Assembly: GCF_001709345.1 (NCBI RefSeq)
Contig: NZ_MDTQ01000001.1
Location: forward strand, 3,913,422 to 3,977,421
Direction: 5' to 3'
Source: Terasakiispira papahanaumokuakeensis
GTDB taxonomy: Bacteria; Pseudomonadota; Gammaproteobacteria; Pseudomonadales; Halomonadaceae
Length of the DNA stretch: 64,000 nt
Shown here: piece after piece, positions 8,214-16,495 of the stretch
Layout of the letters: every line of letters begins with the position of its first letter
Position numbering within the stretch: position 1 is the stretch's first letter
Notes under the pieces: generated by a model
Databases searched by the model: none
The model's input: only the letters and a program-made list of their open reading frames with translations
What the model was told of the DNA's origin: nothing
Position numbers and translations under genes: made by a program

Positions 8214-9533
8214 ATGGCCTCGGAAACATCGGCGGTTTCGCCTCAGCGTGATGCGGATATTGTGGTGGTGGGTGCCGGTATCATTGGCGTCGCGGCGGCT
8301 TTGCAGTTGCAGCGCCAAGGCTGGCAGGTGGCGGTTGTGGATCGTCAGCCGCCTGGGCTGGGCGCTTCGTTCGGTAATGCCGGGCATATGGCGACTGAGC
8401 AGGTGTTTCCAATTGCGGATACCTCCATCCTGATGCGTCTTCCCAAGATGCTGCTAGACCCCATGGGTCCTTTGCGCTTGGATTGGCGGCACTTTCCCAA
8501 GGCCATTCCTTGGTTCTCAAAATTGCTATGGAATCTTCGGGCTGAGCCTTATCAGCGCAGCGTGAAGGGGATTCGAGCGTTGAATGAATCAAGTTTGTCG
8601 GCTTGGAGAGCATTGTTGTCATCGGTGGGCCAGGCTTCGTTAATGCATGACGATGGCTCATTGTTGATCTATGAACGTGCGGCGTCTTTTGAAGCCCTCA
8701 AAGCCGTTGAAGCCAAGATGAAGGCTCAAGAGGTTCCGGTTCAGTTCTGGCAGGGCGATGCCGTTCGTGCTTTGGCGCCTCAGTTATCTTCCTCGATTCA
8801 GGGGGGGCTCTTTTTCCCAGCGACATCTCATGTCGTAAACCCTTATCTCATAGTGACGGCGCTGGTGAGTGCTGCACGTGAAGCGGGTGTGCATTTTATT
8901 CAGGATGAAGTGCTCCATGGTCAAGTGGTCGCTGAGGGAGTGCGCCTTTCCACAACGACCGGGCAGTTGTTTTGTCATCGAGTTTTGGTGGCCTGCGGTG
9001 CTCATTCGGCGCCTTTAACTCGCGAATTAACCGGGGTGAAGGTACCGCTGGATACCGAACGGGGTTATCACCTGATGTTGCCTCAAGAAAGCGGGCGCCT
9101 GCCTGTCGCGGTGACCTCATTGGAGCGGCGTTTCATCATGACGCCTATGGATGAAGGCTTAAGGCTGGCCGGTACGGTTGAGTTTGCAGGGTTGAAACGA
9201 CCCGCCAACATGCCGCGTGCCTGGCAACTCCAACGTTTGAGCCAAGGGTTGTTTCAGCGCCCTTTGAATGTCGAGGGCGCAACGCCTTGGATGGGGTTCA
9301 GGCCTTCTTTACCGGATTCTCTACCCGTTATTGATGCGGTACAGGATGGCAAGGTTTTGCTGGCGTTTGGTCATCATCACCTTGGCTTGACTCAGGCGGC
9401 TTTAACCGCCGAATTGGTTGCCCAGTTTTGTGGTGTGCGTCTTCCAACCGGTAACGGCTTTGCGCCTGCTGATATGGGCCCTGCTCCCCAAAATATTGAC
9501 TTATCACTTTATCGACTGGGGCGGTTTGCCTGA
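8214..9533 (+). CDS. FAD-dependent D-amino-acid dehydrogenase, probable D-hydroxyproline dehydrogenase
   Basis: 439 residues of the DAO/DadA family. The N-terminal Rossmann motif is 'DIVVVGAGIIG' (GxGxxG at 20-25), followed by 'VVDRQPPGLGASFGNAGHM', the FAD-binding stretch shared by DadA-like enzymes. Near the C-terminus 'GFRPSLPDSLPVID' and 'LAFGHHHLGLTQA' are the substrate/FAD segments of this group. It should oxidise cis-4-hydroxy-D-proline to 1-pyrroline-4-hydroxy-2-carboxylate, linking the epimerase and the DapA-like deaminase. A single-subunit enzyme replaces the multi-subunit dehydrogenase of some pseudomonads. It has its own promoter region with a copy of the putative GntR operator. 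General D-amino-acid oxidation is the main alternative. Confidence 0.87.
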   Translation: MASETSAVSPQRDADIVVVGAGIIGVAAALQLQRQGWQVAVVDRQPPGLGASFGNAGHMATEQVFPIADTSILMRLPKMLLDPMGPLRLDWRHFPKAIPWFSKLLWNLRAEPYQRSVKGIRALNESSLSAWRALLSSVGQASLMHDDGSLLIYERAASFEALKAVEAKMKAQEVPVQFWQGDAVRALAPQLSSSIQGGLFFPATSHVVNPYLIVTALVSAAREAGVHFIQDEVLHGQVVAEGVRLSTTTGQLFCHRVLVACGAHSAPLTRELTGVKVPLDTERGYHLMLPQESGRLPVAVTSLERRFIMTPMDEGLRLAGTVEFAGLKRPANMPRAWQLQRLSQGLFQRPLNVEGATPWMGFRPSLPDSLPVIDAVQDGKVLLAFGHHHLGLTQAALTAELVAQFCGVRLPTGNGFAPADMGPAPQNIDLSLYRLGRFA

Positions 9534-9637
9534 TGGGGTGAGACTTTGTATGGGATTACGCGCTTTCAATGGCACGTTCCATTACACACATTCCACTACA
9601 CATTTCATAGCACAACAATAACGACAAAGGAGTTGAT

Positions 9638-11092
9638 ATGTTGGCATCCTCTGCACCTGTAAGGTTACCGACCATGACTGAAGTTTTGGCGGTGATGGTC
9701 GGCTTTATCGGCGTGATGTTCATGAGCATCAATGTGTTGCAGTTGCCTATTCAATTGGCACTGTTTGCTTCCTGGTTCATTGTGATTGGGCTGGGTCTGC
9801 GTCTGAAGATCAATTACGAATCCATGCAAAAGGGTCTGATTGACGGGATCCATAACGGTATGGAGGCGGTGTTGGTATTGACGACCGTGGGCGCTCTGAT
9901 TGGGACTTGGATCGCCGGTGGTATTGTGCCGAGTATCATCTATTACGGCCTATCGGTGATGAACCCTCAGATTTTTCTGTTTGCGGCATTCATCATTTGC
10001 GCATTGACGTCGATAGCCACGGGGACTTCCTTCGGTACTGCGGGGACCGCCGGGGTTGCGATGATGGGGATTGGTCACAGTTTTGGGATCCCTCTGCCTT
10101 TGGTCGCCGGTGCTGTGATTTCAGGGGCTTATGTCGGCGATAAAATGTCGCCTCTGTCGGATACCACTGTGATGACGGCTTCACTGTGTAAGGTCAAGCT
10201 GGTCGACCATATCCGCTCGATGATGTGGGTCAGTGCGCCTGCGATTCTGATTGCATCTGTGCTGTTCCTTGTCGTCGGATTCTTTTATCTCAGTGATCAC
10301 GCGGATACCTCGCGAACGGCTATGGCCATGGCCGCTTTGCAAGATCACTTTGTGATTAGCCCTTGGCTGTTACTCCCGGCGGTGGTGGTGATTACGCTGC
10401 TGACACGTCGTTATCCGGCGATTCCGGTGATTACACTGGGCGCCATTCTGGGCAGCGTCTGTGCCTGGTGGGCGCAGGGGATTGATCCAGTTCAGGCCAT
10501 TCATATTGCGTATTCCGGTAATGCGATGCATTCCGATGTCGAGTTTCTCAATACCCTGCTGAACCGGGGCGGCATTGAATCGATGCTTGGGGTGGTGGCG
10601 TTGATTCTCTTCGCTTTAGGGCTAGGTGGTCTGATGGAGCGTGTTGGGATTCTTAAAGCGATCAGCCAAAGTTTCCTACGCTGGGCCAATAATCCTGGCC
10701 GGTTGACGATTTCGACGATGTTAGGCGGCTTTTTCGGTAACTTTTTTGGTGGGGCTGCTTATGTGTCATTGATTACAGCCAGCACGATTACCGAGAAGAA
10801 CTATGATGATCAAGGCATCGATCGACGAGTGCTCTCGCGTAATGCTGAAGCAGGCGGCACGATTACGACGCCGATGGTCCCTTGGACCGATGGTGGGGTC
10901 TTTATGGCCACCACATTGGGTGTGTCCACGCTAACCTACTTACCTTTTCTGTGGTATCACATGCTGGTGATTGTGATCTCCATTGTGTATGGCTTTGCCA
11001 ATATCGCGATTTGGCGAGTGCCTCAAGCTGAACGGACGTCAGCAGGTGTGGGGCCTAACGCTCAAGCTGATCATGAGTGGCAAGCCTCTTGA
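9638..11092 (+). CDS. NhaC-family Na+/H+ antiporter-type transporter
   Basis: 484 residues, about 11-12 membrane helices. The family segments 'TSIATGTSFGTAGTAG' and 'GAYVGDKMSPLSDTT' are clear, as is a second half with 'NAEAGGTITTPMVPW'. Known NhaC proteins exchange Na+ for H+, and some relatives carry organic acids or amino acids. It follows the FAD dehydrogenase by 104 bp on the same strand and is closed by a strong terminator, so it is probably co-regulated with hydroxyproline use, perhaps as Na+ recycling for a symporter or as a substrate carrier (inference). Start ATG at 9638 follows AAAGGAG. Confidence 0.87.
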   Translation: MLASSAPVRLPTMTEVLAVMVGFIGVMFMSINVLQLPIQLALFASWFIVIGLGLRLKINYESMQKGLIDGIHNGMEAVLVLTTVGALIGTWIAGGIVPSIIYYGLSVMNPQIFLFAAFIICALTSIATGTSFGTAGTAGVAMMGIGHSFGIPLPLVAGAVISGAYVGDKMSPLSDTTVMTASLCKVKLVDHIRSMMWVSAPAILIASVLFLVVGFFYLSDHADTSRTAMAMAALQDHFVISPWLLLPAVVVITLLTRRYPAIPVITLGAILGSVCAWWAQGIDPVQAIHIAYSGNAMHSDVEFLNTLLNRGGIESMLGVVALILFALGLGGLMERVGILKAISQSFLRWANNPGRLTISTMLGGFFGNFFGGAAYVSLITASTITEKNYDDQGIDRRVLSRNAEAGGTITTPMVPWTDGGVFMATTLGVSTLTYLPFLWYHMLVIVISIVYGFANIAIWRVPQAERTSAGVGPNAQADHEWQAS

Positions 11093-11113
11093 TGGCTCAT
11101 CACGTCTCTTCCT

Positions 11114-11150
11114 AAAACAATCGGCCCCATTTCGATGGGCCGATTGTTTT
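11114..11150 (+). terminator. Rho-independent terminator after the NhaC gene
   Basis: Arms AAAACAATCGGCCC and GGGCCGATTGTTTT form a perfect 14-bp stem with loop CATTTCGAT, 21 bp after the NhaC stop. The A-rich 5' arm and T-rich 3' arm would allow termination in both directions. Confidence 0.92.
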
Positions 11151-11161
11151 ATTCTGAATGG

Positions 11162-11326
11162 CTATGCTTCGTGCCATGACCGGAATCGATTGAGGATTAA
11201 TAGCAACAGGCTGATGAGATTCCAGCCCAATGCGGGTCGTTGATTGCCGACCAATCCAATCACTGCCCCTAGCGCGGTTGCAAAAATGCTTTTCGCTAAG
11301 GAAGCACCCGCCAGTCTCGTGATACT
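11162..11326 (-). pseudogene. Possible remnant of a small membrane-protein gene
   Basis: The minus strand has a 55-codon frame ending in TAG (complement at 11162-11164). It reads '...SLAKSIFATALGAVIGLV' then 'GNQRPALGWN', a second hydrophobic run 'LISLLLLILNRF' and the tail 'RSWHEA'. This is a plausible two-helix membrane protein. However, an in-frame TAA (11327-11329) closes the frame upstream and no ATG lies between; only an internal GTG would be available. I read it as a decayed or 5'-truncated gene. No family recognised. Confidence 0.35.
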
Positions 11327-11387
11327 TTAGGCGGTGATTGAATCATTATCGTCCGAGTTTGGGTGTTGCATCATAAGGAGGTTCTTG

Positions 11388-11846
11388 GTGAGTTTGGATT
11401 CAGTGAAAGCGTTTATGTTCAAGCATGCCCCGGATTTGGCCGTGATCGAATTAGACACCAGCACGGCTACCGTGGCGTTGGCCGCAGAGGCTCATCAAGT
11501 GACACCGGGCCAGATTGCCAAAACACTGGCGTTTAAAATAGGCGACCGAGAAGTGTTGATCGTGGCCGCTGGTGATGCGCGAGTGGATAACCGAAAAATG
11601 CGGGACACCTTTGGGGGCAAGGCCCGGATGTTGGATGCGGAGCGCGTCTTAGCCGTCACTGGGCATCCTGTGGGCGGTGTGTGCCCTTTTGGGCTGGCGA
11701 CCGCCATTCCGGTCTATTGCGATCAAAGCTTACAGCACTATGATGAGGTGTTGCCTGCCGCCGGTGCTTTGCATAGCGCGGTGCGGTTATCGCCTGATCG
11801 GCTGATTGAGCTGACCCAGGCGACTTGGATCGATGTTTGCCAGTGA
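11388..11846 (+). CDS. YbaK/EbsC-family aminoacyl-tRNA deacylase-like protein
   Basis: 152 residues with a single YbaK/ProX-type editing domain: 'VTPGQIAKTLAFKIGDREVLIV' contributes the conserved lysine, followed by 'DNRKMRDTFGGKARMLDAERV' and 'TGHPVGGVCPFGL', the glycine-rich substrate loop. Such free-standing proteins hydrolyse mischarged tRNAs, for example Cys-tRNA(Pro) or Ala-tRNA(Pro). The open frame begins earlier at 11334, but an AAGGAGG at 11375-11381 sits six bases before the GTG at 11388, which fits the family N-terminus ('SVKAFMFKHAPDLAV'). Substrate tRNA is not determinable here. Confidence 0.85.
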   Translation: MSLDSVKAFMFKHAPDLAVIELDTSTATVALAAEAHQVTPGQIAKTLAFKIGDREVLIVAAGDARVDNRKMRDTFGGKARMLDAERVLAVTGHPVGGVCPFGLATAIPVYCDQSLQHYDEVLPAAGALHSAVRLSPDRLIELTQATWIDVCQ

Positions 11847-11918
11847 GTCATCGGTGCTACTGGCAGGCCTCCAGTCGGCTTGTTCTAGGCCTATTTTTTG
11901 TCTGTTTTTTATCTCTGC

Positions 11919-11938
11919 CACACCCCATCCGGGGTGTG
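11919..11938 (+). other. Perfect stem-loop just before the SolA-like oxidase gene
   Basis: Arms CACACCCC and GGGGTGTG with a four-base loop ATCC lie 15 bp before the start codon and next to its ribosome binding site. T-rich tracts lie upstream, not downstream, so it is not a normal terminator on the plus strand. It might influence translation of the oxidase. Confidence 0.45.
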
Positions 11939-11953
11939 CATTAAGGAATGCTC

Positions 11954-13111
11954 ATGTCAGCGGTATCCCACAGTCGTTATTTAATTATTGGTGCGGGCAG
12001 CATGGGACTGTCGGCGGCGCATTATTTGGCCCAACAGACCACTGAGACCATTCAGGTCTTGGATGCGTATAGCCCGCCTCATGATCAAGGGGCTCATCAT
12101 GGTGAAACGCGATTAATTCGACTGGCCTATGGTGAAGGGGCCGCTTATGTGCCCTTAGCGAAGCAAGCCTGGGCGTTATGGCAAGCCATGGCGCAAGAGG
12201 CCGGACAAGCACTTTTGATGCCTGTAGGCGTGGTCAATTGCGGGCCGAGTGACGACCCGTTTGTGGTGCAAGTTCAGGAGAGTGCGGATCAGTATCAGCT
12301 GGCACTGGAGACCTTATCCGGTGATGAGCTTAATGCGCGTTATGCCGGGTGGCAATTGCCCGCAGAGATGACCGGTTGCGTTGAGTCCCAAGCCGGTGTT
12401 TTGCGGATTGATCGGATCATGCGTTGGTTGCGTCAGCGCGTTAGCGCTCAGGCTCAGATTCAGCTTTCAACTGGGGCTGGGGTTGTGCGTTTGGAAGCGC
12501 TCGATTCTGGCGGCGTATTAGCTCACTGTGCCGATGGGCGGCAGTTCAGTGGCGATCGTGTGTTGCTCAGCAGTGGTCAATCGTTGCAGCCTTTGATGGC
12601 CAGTGTGGGGATTGAGTTGCCCTTGACGCGTGTGCGTAAAACCTTTGCCTGGTTTGAATGTGACGAGCGCTATACCCCTGACCAGTTTCCGGGCTTTAGC
12701 ATTAATGATGCATCCGGTATTTATTATGGATTTCCAAATATTGAGGGTGCGGGCTTTAAAATTGGCCGTCATGATGGTGGTCAGCCGCTGCCTCCTGGTG
12801 AGCCGTTACGTGCCTTTGGTGAGTTGGAAGAAGACCTAGCGGAGTTACAGCCGGTACTGGATCGTTATTTTCCGGGGGTCGGGGCGCTACGCCATGGTGC
12901 TGTTTGCCAATATATTCGAACGCCTGATGAGCACTTTTTAATTGATGAGTGTTTGCCTGGGGTCTTGGTGGCGGGTGGTTTCTCGGGCCATGGCTATAAG
13001 TTTGCGAGTGTGTTGGGCCATTTATTCGCACATTGGTTGTTCGATGGCGAGAAAAGCCCCCTCCTGGCGCCTTTCTCTGCACAACGTTTTTCATCGCCCG
13101 GTTTTGAGTGA
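11954..13111 (+). CDS. solA: Monomeric sarcosine/N-methyltryptophan oxidase-like flavoenzyme
   Basis: 385 residues. N-terminal 'YLIIGAGSMGLSAAHYLAQ' binds FAD; 'HHGETRLIRLAYGEGAAYVPLA' is the signature of the MSOX/MTOX group. Cys318 in 'AVCQYIRTPDEHFLID' corresponds to the cysteine that covalently holds FAD in that group, followed by 'GGFSGHGYKFASVLG'. These enzymes oxidise secondary amino acids such as sarcosine or N-methyltryptophan with O2, giving formaldehyde and peroxide. The actual substrate here is unknown. AAGGA at 11943-11947 fits the ATG at 11954 better than the one at 11948. No catabolic partners are adjacent, so it seems to be a single-gene unit. Confidence 0.85.
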   Translation: MSAVSHSRYLIIGAGSMGLSAAHYLAQQTTETIQVLDAYSPPHDQGAHHGETRLIRLAYGEGAAYVPLAKQAWALWQAMAQEAGQALLMPVGVVNCGPSDDPFVVQVQESADQYQLALETLSGDELNARYAGWQLPAEMTGCVESQAGVLRIDRIMRWLRQRVSAQAQIQLSTGAGVVRLEALDSGGVLAHCADGRQFSGDRVLLSSGQSLQPLMASVGIELPLTRVRKTFAWFECDERYTPDQFPGFSINDASGIYYGFPNIEGAGFKIGRHDGGQPLPPGEPLRAFGELEEDLAELQPVLDRYFPGVGALRHGAVCQYIRTPDEHFLIDECLPGVLVAGGFSGHGYKFASVLGHLFAHWLFDGEKSPLLAPFSAQRFSSPGFE

Positions 13112-13116
13112 GCGGT

Positions 13117-13569
13117 TCAGTTCAGGCGTTGCTTCGCCGCGTGTTTGGCGCGCATAAAGTCTGGGTGACTGACATAAAGTAGATCGGCGATACGGCGGAT
13201 CCTCAGCTCTTCCTCAGGGTCGAGGATGCCGTCGGCATAGGCCATCAACCACATCGATTCCAGTAGCGTGACTTTTTCTTCGTTGTCGCACTGATCGTTC
13301 ACGACCTTCACAAACTGATAATGATCAATGGCTTCTTCGGCACGTGTCTGTGCCAGCGCCATGAGTTGATCGATCTGGGTGGGCGTGAGCTGAAAACGCT
13401 GGGCTAAGACTTGCTGCAGGGCTTTCAGCTCGCGCCCATCAATCTCGTCATCGGCCCGAATGACCTCACACATCAAGGTGGCGGCGGCCAGTTCGAGGGT
13501 GACCTCAGTGTCAGCCTCTTGGGTGCTGCTGACGAGACTTTGAAAAAATTGGCTGAGTTGTTCCAGCAT
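13117..13569 (-). CDS. TerB-like domain protein
   Basis: 150 residues, all-alpha and acidic. 'AAATLMCEVIRADDEIDGRE' and 'MWLMAYADGILDPEEE' are the paired acidic, metal-binding-type helices of the TerB/DjlA-N fold, and the C-terminal 'RIADLLYVSHPDFMRAKH' is typical. Members occur in tellurite resistance and in many general stress contexts; no ter operon is present here. The start was set to the ATG at 13569 because GGAG lies six bases upstream; the GTG at 13581 overlaps that site. It is convergent with the oxidase gene with only 5 bp between them. Confidence 0.8.
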   Translation of the reverse strand: MLEQLSQFFQSLVSSTQEADTEVTLELAAATLMCEVIRADDEIDGRELKALQQVLAQRFQLTPTQIDQLMALAQTRAEEAIDHYQFVKVVNDQCDNEEKVTLLESMWLMAYADGILDPEEELRIRRIADLLYVSHPDFMRAKHAAKQRLN

Positions 13570-13858
13570 AATGTACTCCACAGGTAGAGAATCCAGTGAG
13601 CCGCTTAGGCGTAGAGTTTATGACCACAGCCTCGTTCAGTGATTCCCCGTTGAGTGATTCACGGTGTCGTTCGGGTTATTCGGCTAATGTATTCGTCATC
13701 GCACTTGGGCGAGACGTTTTTAAACATGCCTGCCATGGCATGATGAGTGGGGGCTAAGTGAATGAACTCAAGGGGAAATCGGTTAAACTTCGATGGATAA
13801 TTTGATCAGCGCCCTTGAAGGGTATGAACAGTCTATGAGGGTATAAGGAGTTGTCTTG

Positions 13859-14164
13859 ATGGTGACGTGCCATGTGCGCTATGTGATTGACCCGACAAAA
13901 TTGAATGAATTTGAGACTTATGCCCGGATGTGGATTCCGCTAGTGAATCAATATGGTGGGCAGCATCATGGCTATTTCTTGCCTGGGGAAGGGGCCAATA
14001 ATATCGCCTTGGCTTTATTCTCATTCCCGAGCTTGGCGGCTTATGAGCGTTATCGCCAGGAATCCGTGGATGATCCGGCGTGTCAGGCGGCTTTTGAGTT
14101 TGCTGAACAAAGTCAATGTGTGATCAGTTATGAGCGCAGTTTTTTCAAACCGATATTGGGTTGA
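13859..14164 (+). CDS. NIPSNAP-family protein
   Basis: 101 residues, one ferredoxin-like (dimeric alpha/beta barrel) domain. 'MVTCHVRYVIDPTKLNEFETYARMW', 'GGQHHGYFLPGEGANNIALALFSFPS' and the C-terminal 'SFFKPIL' match small NIPSNAP proteins. Biochemical role is unknown for bacterial members. The AAGGAG at 13845-13850 serves either the TTG at 13856 or the ATG at 13859; the ATG is chosen. It is divergent from the TerB-like gene across a 289-bp gap in which no motif was recognised. Confidence 0.8.
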   Translation: MVTCHVRYVIDPTKLNEFETYARMWIPLVNQYGGQHHGYFLPGEGANNIALALFSFPSLAAYERYRQESVDDPACQAAFEFAEQSQCVISYERSFFKPILG

Positions 14165-14203
14165 GTTATCTTAATGTTCTTTCGTATTGAATAAGGGGGG
14201 AGT

Positions 14204-15151
14204 ATGAGTTCAGGTGTTGTGTGGACTGACCAGTTGTATGAACTTTTTATGTCTTCTCATCTGGACCAAGCCTTACAGCTTGTCAAGGAAAATAGGCCTG
14301 AGTTTCTATATCGATACCGAAGCGGTACTGAAAATGACCTGGATGCTCTATTAAATGGCTATGAGTGGATGTCTTTCCCTAGTGACTATAATGATGTTTA
14401 TGATAGCTCGTTATTTTTTAATGAGGAGTATATCGTAAACAGTCTAAGTGATTTTATGATGCGCCGTTGTTTAAGTTTGGATAAATTTCCACCTCCTGTT
14501 GTTAAATATATTGAGTCTTGCGAAGGGGGAAATTTAGTCGAGAAAATAATAAGTGCTGCAAGTAACAAAAGGCTGTCTTTGGGAAATATTGATGTTGATA
14601 GTGTTGTTGCGCAGCATAATAGCATTTTGGATTTAAATAAGCGTAAATTTCATGAAGCAAAAGAGTTTCTGAAGAGTAGAGTTAAAACATGCTCTTTTTC
14701 TACTGTGATGAATAGTGCTTATATGTGGGCCGTTTATGCAGGCTCTGGTTCTGGTTATTGTGCTAAGTATTCTATTAATGATCAAGATTTGAGTTTTAGT
14801 GATTCTGGTCTTTTTCCGATGATATATCGTGAAGAAGAGCTCGATTTCACCAATTTTATTTGTGATTTTATTCGGTCGGGGAGTTTTAGATCAGGAGCGT
14901 TCTTGTTAGCTTCATCAGTGAAACACTCTAATTGGATGCCTGAAGGAGAGTGGCGTGTTATTAGGTCTGGAGAATGTTCTAGCCACTACCTTAAAGAAAT
15001 TTATTTAGAGTCTGTTTTTTTGGGTATGAATGCTAGTGAAGATCTTGTTTATAAAGTTGTAGATATTTGCAATAAAAAGGGAGTTCCGGTTCATCAAGTT
15101 GTTGTTAATAGCTCTAAATTCAATGATTTTGATACCAAGAGGCTGAATTAA
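14204..15151 (+). CDS. DUF2971-like protein, AT-rich and probably acquired
   Basis: 315 residues. 'PEFLYRYRSGTENDLDALL' followed by 'EWMSFPSDYNDVYDSS' and later 'SAYMWAVYAGSGSGYCAKY' and 'HSNWMPEGEWRVI' follow the pattern of DUF2971 proteins (an N-terminal yR..., an f..p.d.ND... segment, a central W..Y...G.G.C..Y, and K...W..E.E.R). The function of this family is unknown; members often sit in defence or mobile contexts. Base composition is clearly more AT-rich than in the flanking genes, with many AAA, AAT and TTT codons, suggesting horizontal acquisition. GGGGGGAG precedes the ATG. It ends at a shared bidirectional terminator with fba. Confidence 0.7.
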   Translation: MSSGVVWTDQLYELFMSSHLDQALQLVKENRPEFLYRYRSGTENDLDALLNGYEWMSFPSDYNDVYDSSLFFNEEYIVNSLSDFMMRRCLSLDKFPPPVVKYIESCEGGNLVEKIISAASNKRLSLGNIDVDSVVAQHNSILDLNKRKFHEAKEFLKSRVKTCSFSTVMNSAYMWAVYAGSGSGYCAKYSINDQDLSFSDSGLFPMIYREEELDFTNFICDFIRSGSFRSGAFLLASSVKHSNWMPEGEWRVIRSGECSSHYLKEIYLESVFLGMNASEDLVYKVVDICNKKGVPVHQVVVNSSKFNDFDTKRLN

Positions 15152-15157
15152 GTTATA

Positions 15158-15183
15158 AAAACGCCCCGACAGGCGGGGCGTTT
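15158..15183. terminator. Bidirectional terminator between DUF2971-like gene and fba
   Basis: Arms AAACGCCCCG and CGGGGCGTTT (10 bp) with loop ACAGG lie between convergent genes. A-rich and T-rich flanks support use in both directions. Confidence 0.9.
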
Positions 15184-15218
15184 GAAGTCGATCGTTGACT
15201 GCGGGATGAGCGCATCAC

Positions 15219-16283
15219 TCAGTTAACTTTCGGGTCCAGCTCACCGTCGGCATAACGCTGGAACATGGTTTCCAGGTTAATCGGTTTAATTTTGCTGGCG
15301 TTGCCTGCGGTACCGAAGGCTTCATAGCGCGCAATACAGATTTCTTTCATGGCCGCGACGCTGGCTTTGAAGTATTTGCGTGGGTCGAATTCGGCAGGGT
15401 TTTCCGCCAGGAAGCGGCGAATGGCGCCCGTTGAGGCCAGGCGGAGGTCGGTGTCGATGTTGACCTTACGCACACCGTGTTTGATCCCTTCGACGATTTC
15501 TTCCACCGGAACACCATAGGTTTCCGGGATCTGGCCGCCGAATTCATTAATCACGGCCAGCCATTCTTGCGGCACTGATGAAGAGCCGTGCATGACCAGG
15601 TGCGTATCGGGAATACGGGCATGGATTTCTTTGATGCGCTGAATGGATAAGGTATCGCCTGTCGGTGGCTTAGTGAACTTGTAAGCGCCATGACTGGTGC
15701 CAATGGCAATGGCCAGAGCATCGACATGGGTGGCTTTGACGAATGCAGCGGCTTCTTCTGGATCAGTTAACAGCTGGTCATGATCCAGCTTGCCTTCAGC
15801 GCCGACGCCGTCTTCTTCACCGGCCATACCGGTTTCTAAGCTGCCCAAGCAACCTAGCTCTCCTTCAACGGAGACACCACAGGCGTGTGCCATATCGACC
15901 GTGCGTCGTGTGACGTTGACGTTATAGTCGTAATCGGTCGGGGTTTTGCCATCTTCGCCGAGAGAGCCATCCATCATGACTGAGGAAAAGCCCAGTTGGA
16001 TTGAGCGTTGGCAAACGGCTGGGCTGGTGCCGTGATCCTGGTGCATGACCACGGGGATATGGGGAAACTCTTCTGTCGCCGCCAGAATCAGGTGGCGCAG
16101 GAAGGGCGCACCGGCATATTTACGGGCGCCTGCTGAAGCTTGCACGATCACCGGGGAGTCGGTTTGATCAGCGGCTTCCATGATGGCGCGCATCTGTTCG
16201 AGGTTGTTGACGTTAAAGGCCGGAATGCCGTAGCCGTGTTCGGCGGCGTGGTCCAGCATTTGGCGCATGGAGATCAGAGCCAT
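15219..16283 (-). CDS. fba: Class II fructose-bisphosphate aldolase
   Basis: 354 residues starting '[19 protein letters not shown]'. Zinc and substrate elements are visible: 'VVMHQDHG', 'VEGELGCLG', '[10 protein letters not shown]', '[10 protein letters not shown]' and '[13 protein letters not shown]'. The sequence is of the CbbA-like class II type, which is also found in Calvin-cycle clusters, but it is the usual glycolytic/gluconeogenic aldolase in many gammaproteobacteria. The frame continues 15 codons upstream, but the ATG at 16283 has AAGGTGAG upstream and matches the family start. It is last in the minus-strand series epd-pgk-fba, with a 212-bp leader containing a strong hairpin. Confidence 0.95.
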   Translation of the reverse strand: MALISMRQMLDHAAEHGYGIPAFNVNNLEQMRAIMEAADQTDSPVIVQASAGARKYAGAPFLRHLILAATEEFPHIPVVMHQDHGTSPAVCQRSIQLGFSSVMMDGSLGEDGKTPTDYDYNVNVTRRTVDMAHACGVSVEGELGCLGSLETGMAGEEDGVGAEGKLDHDQLLTDPEEAAAFVKATHVDALAIAIGTSHGAYKFTKPPTGDTLSIQRIKEIHARIPDTHLVMHGSSSVPQEWLAVINEFGGQIPETYGVPVEEIVEGIKHGVRKVNIDTDLRLASTGAIRRFLAENPAEFDPRKYFKASVAAMKEICIARYEAFGTAGNASKIKPINLETMFQRYADGELDPKVN

Positions 16284-16311
16284 GGAGGTCTCACCTTTGT
16301 CTTCAGCCGAG

Positions 16312-16333
16312 GGCACATGGCCGGGCATGTGCC
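16312..16333 (-). other. Hairpin in the fba leader
   Basis: Arms GGCACATG and CATGTGCC with a six-base loop, about 29 bp before the fba start. No T tract follows, so it is more likely an mRNA structure (processing, stability or translation control) between pgk and fba than a terminator. Confidence 0.5.
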
Positions 16334-16495
16334 TGTCTTTGGGATGTAGATCGACCCGTTACAGGGGCCGAAGCGAATTGCTTTACCGTGTTCAGGATAC
16401 GGATTTTAGTCTGGCCATCGTATCAGTTCCGCTATTGTAGGCGAGGCCGCGTTTTGGTGCAGCCCCGTCTCCATTTGCATGTGGCTTAGGCTCAA

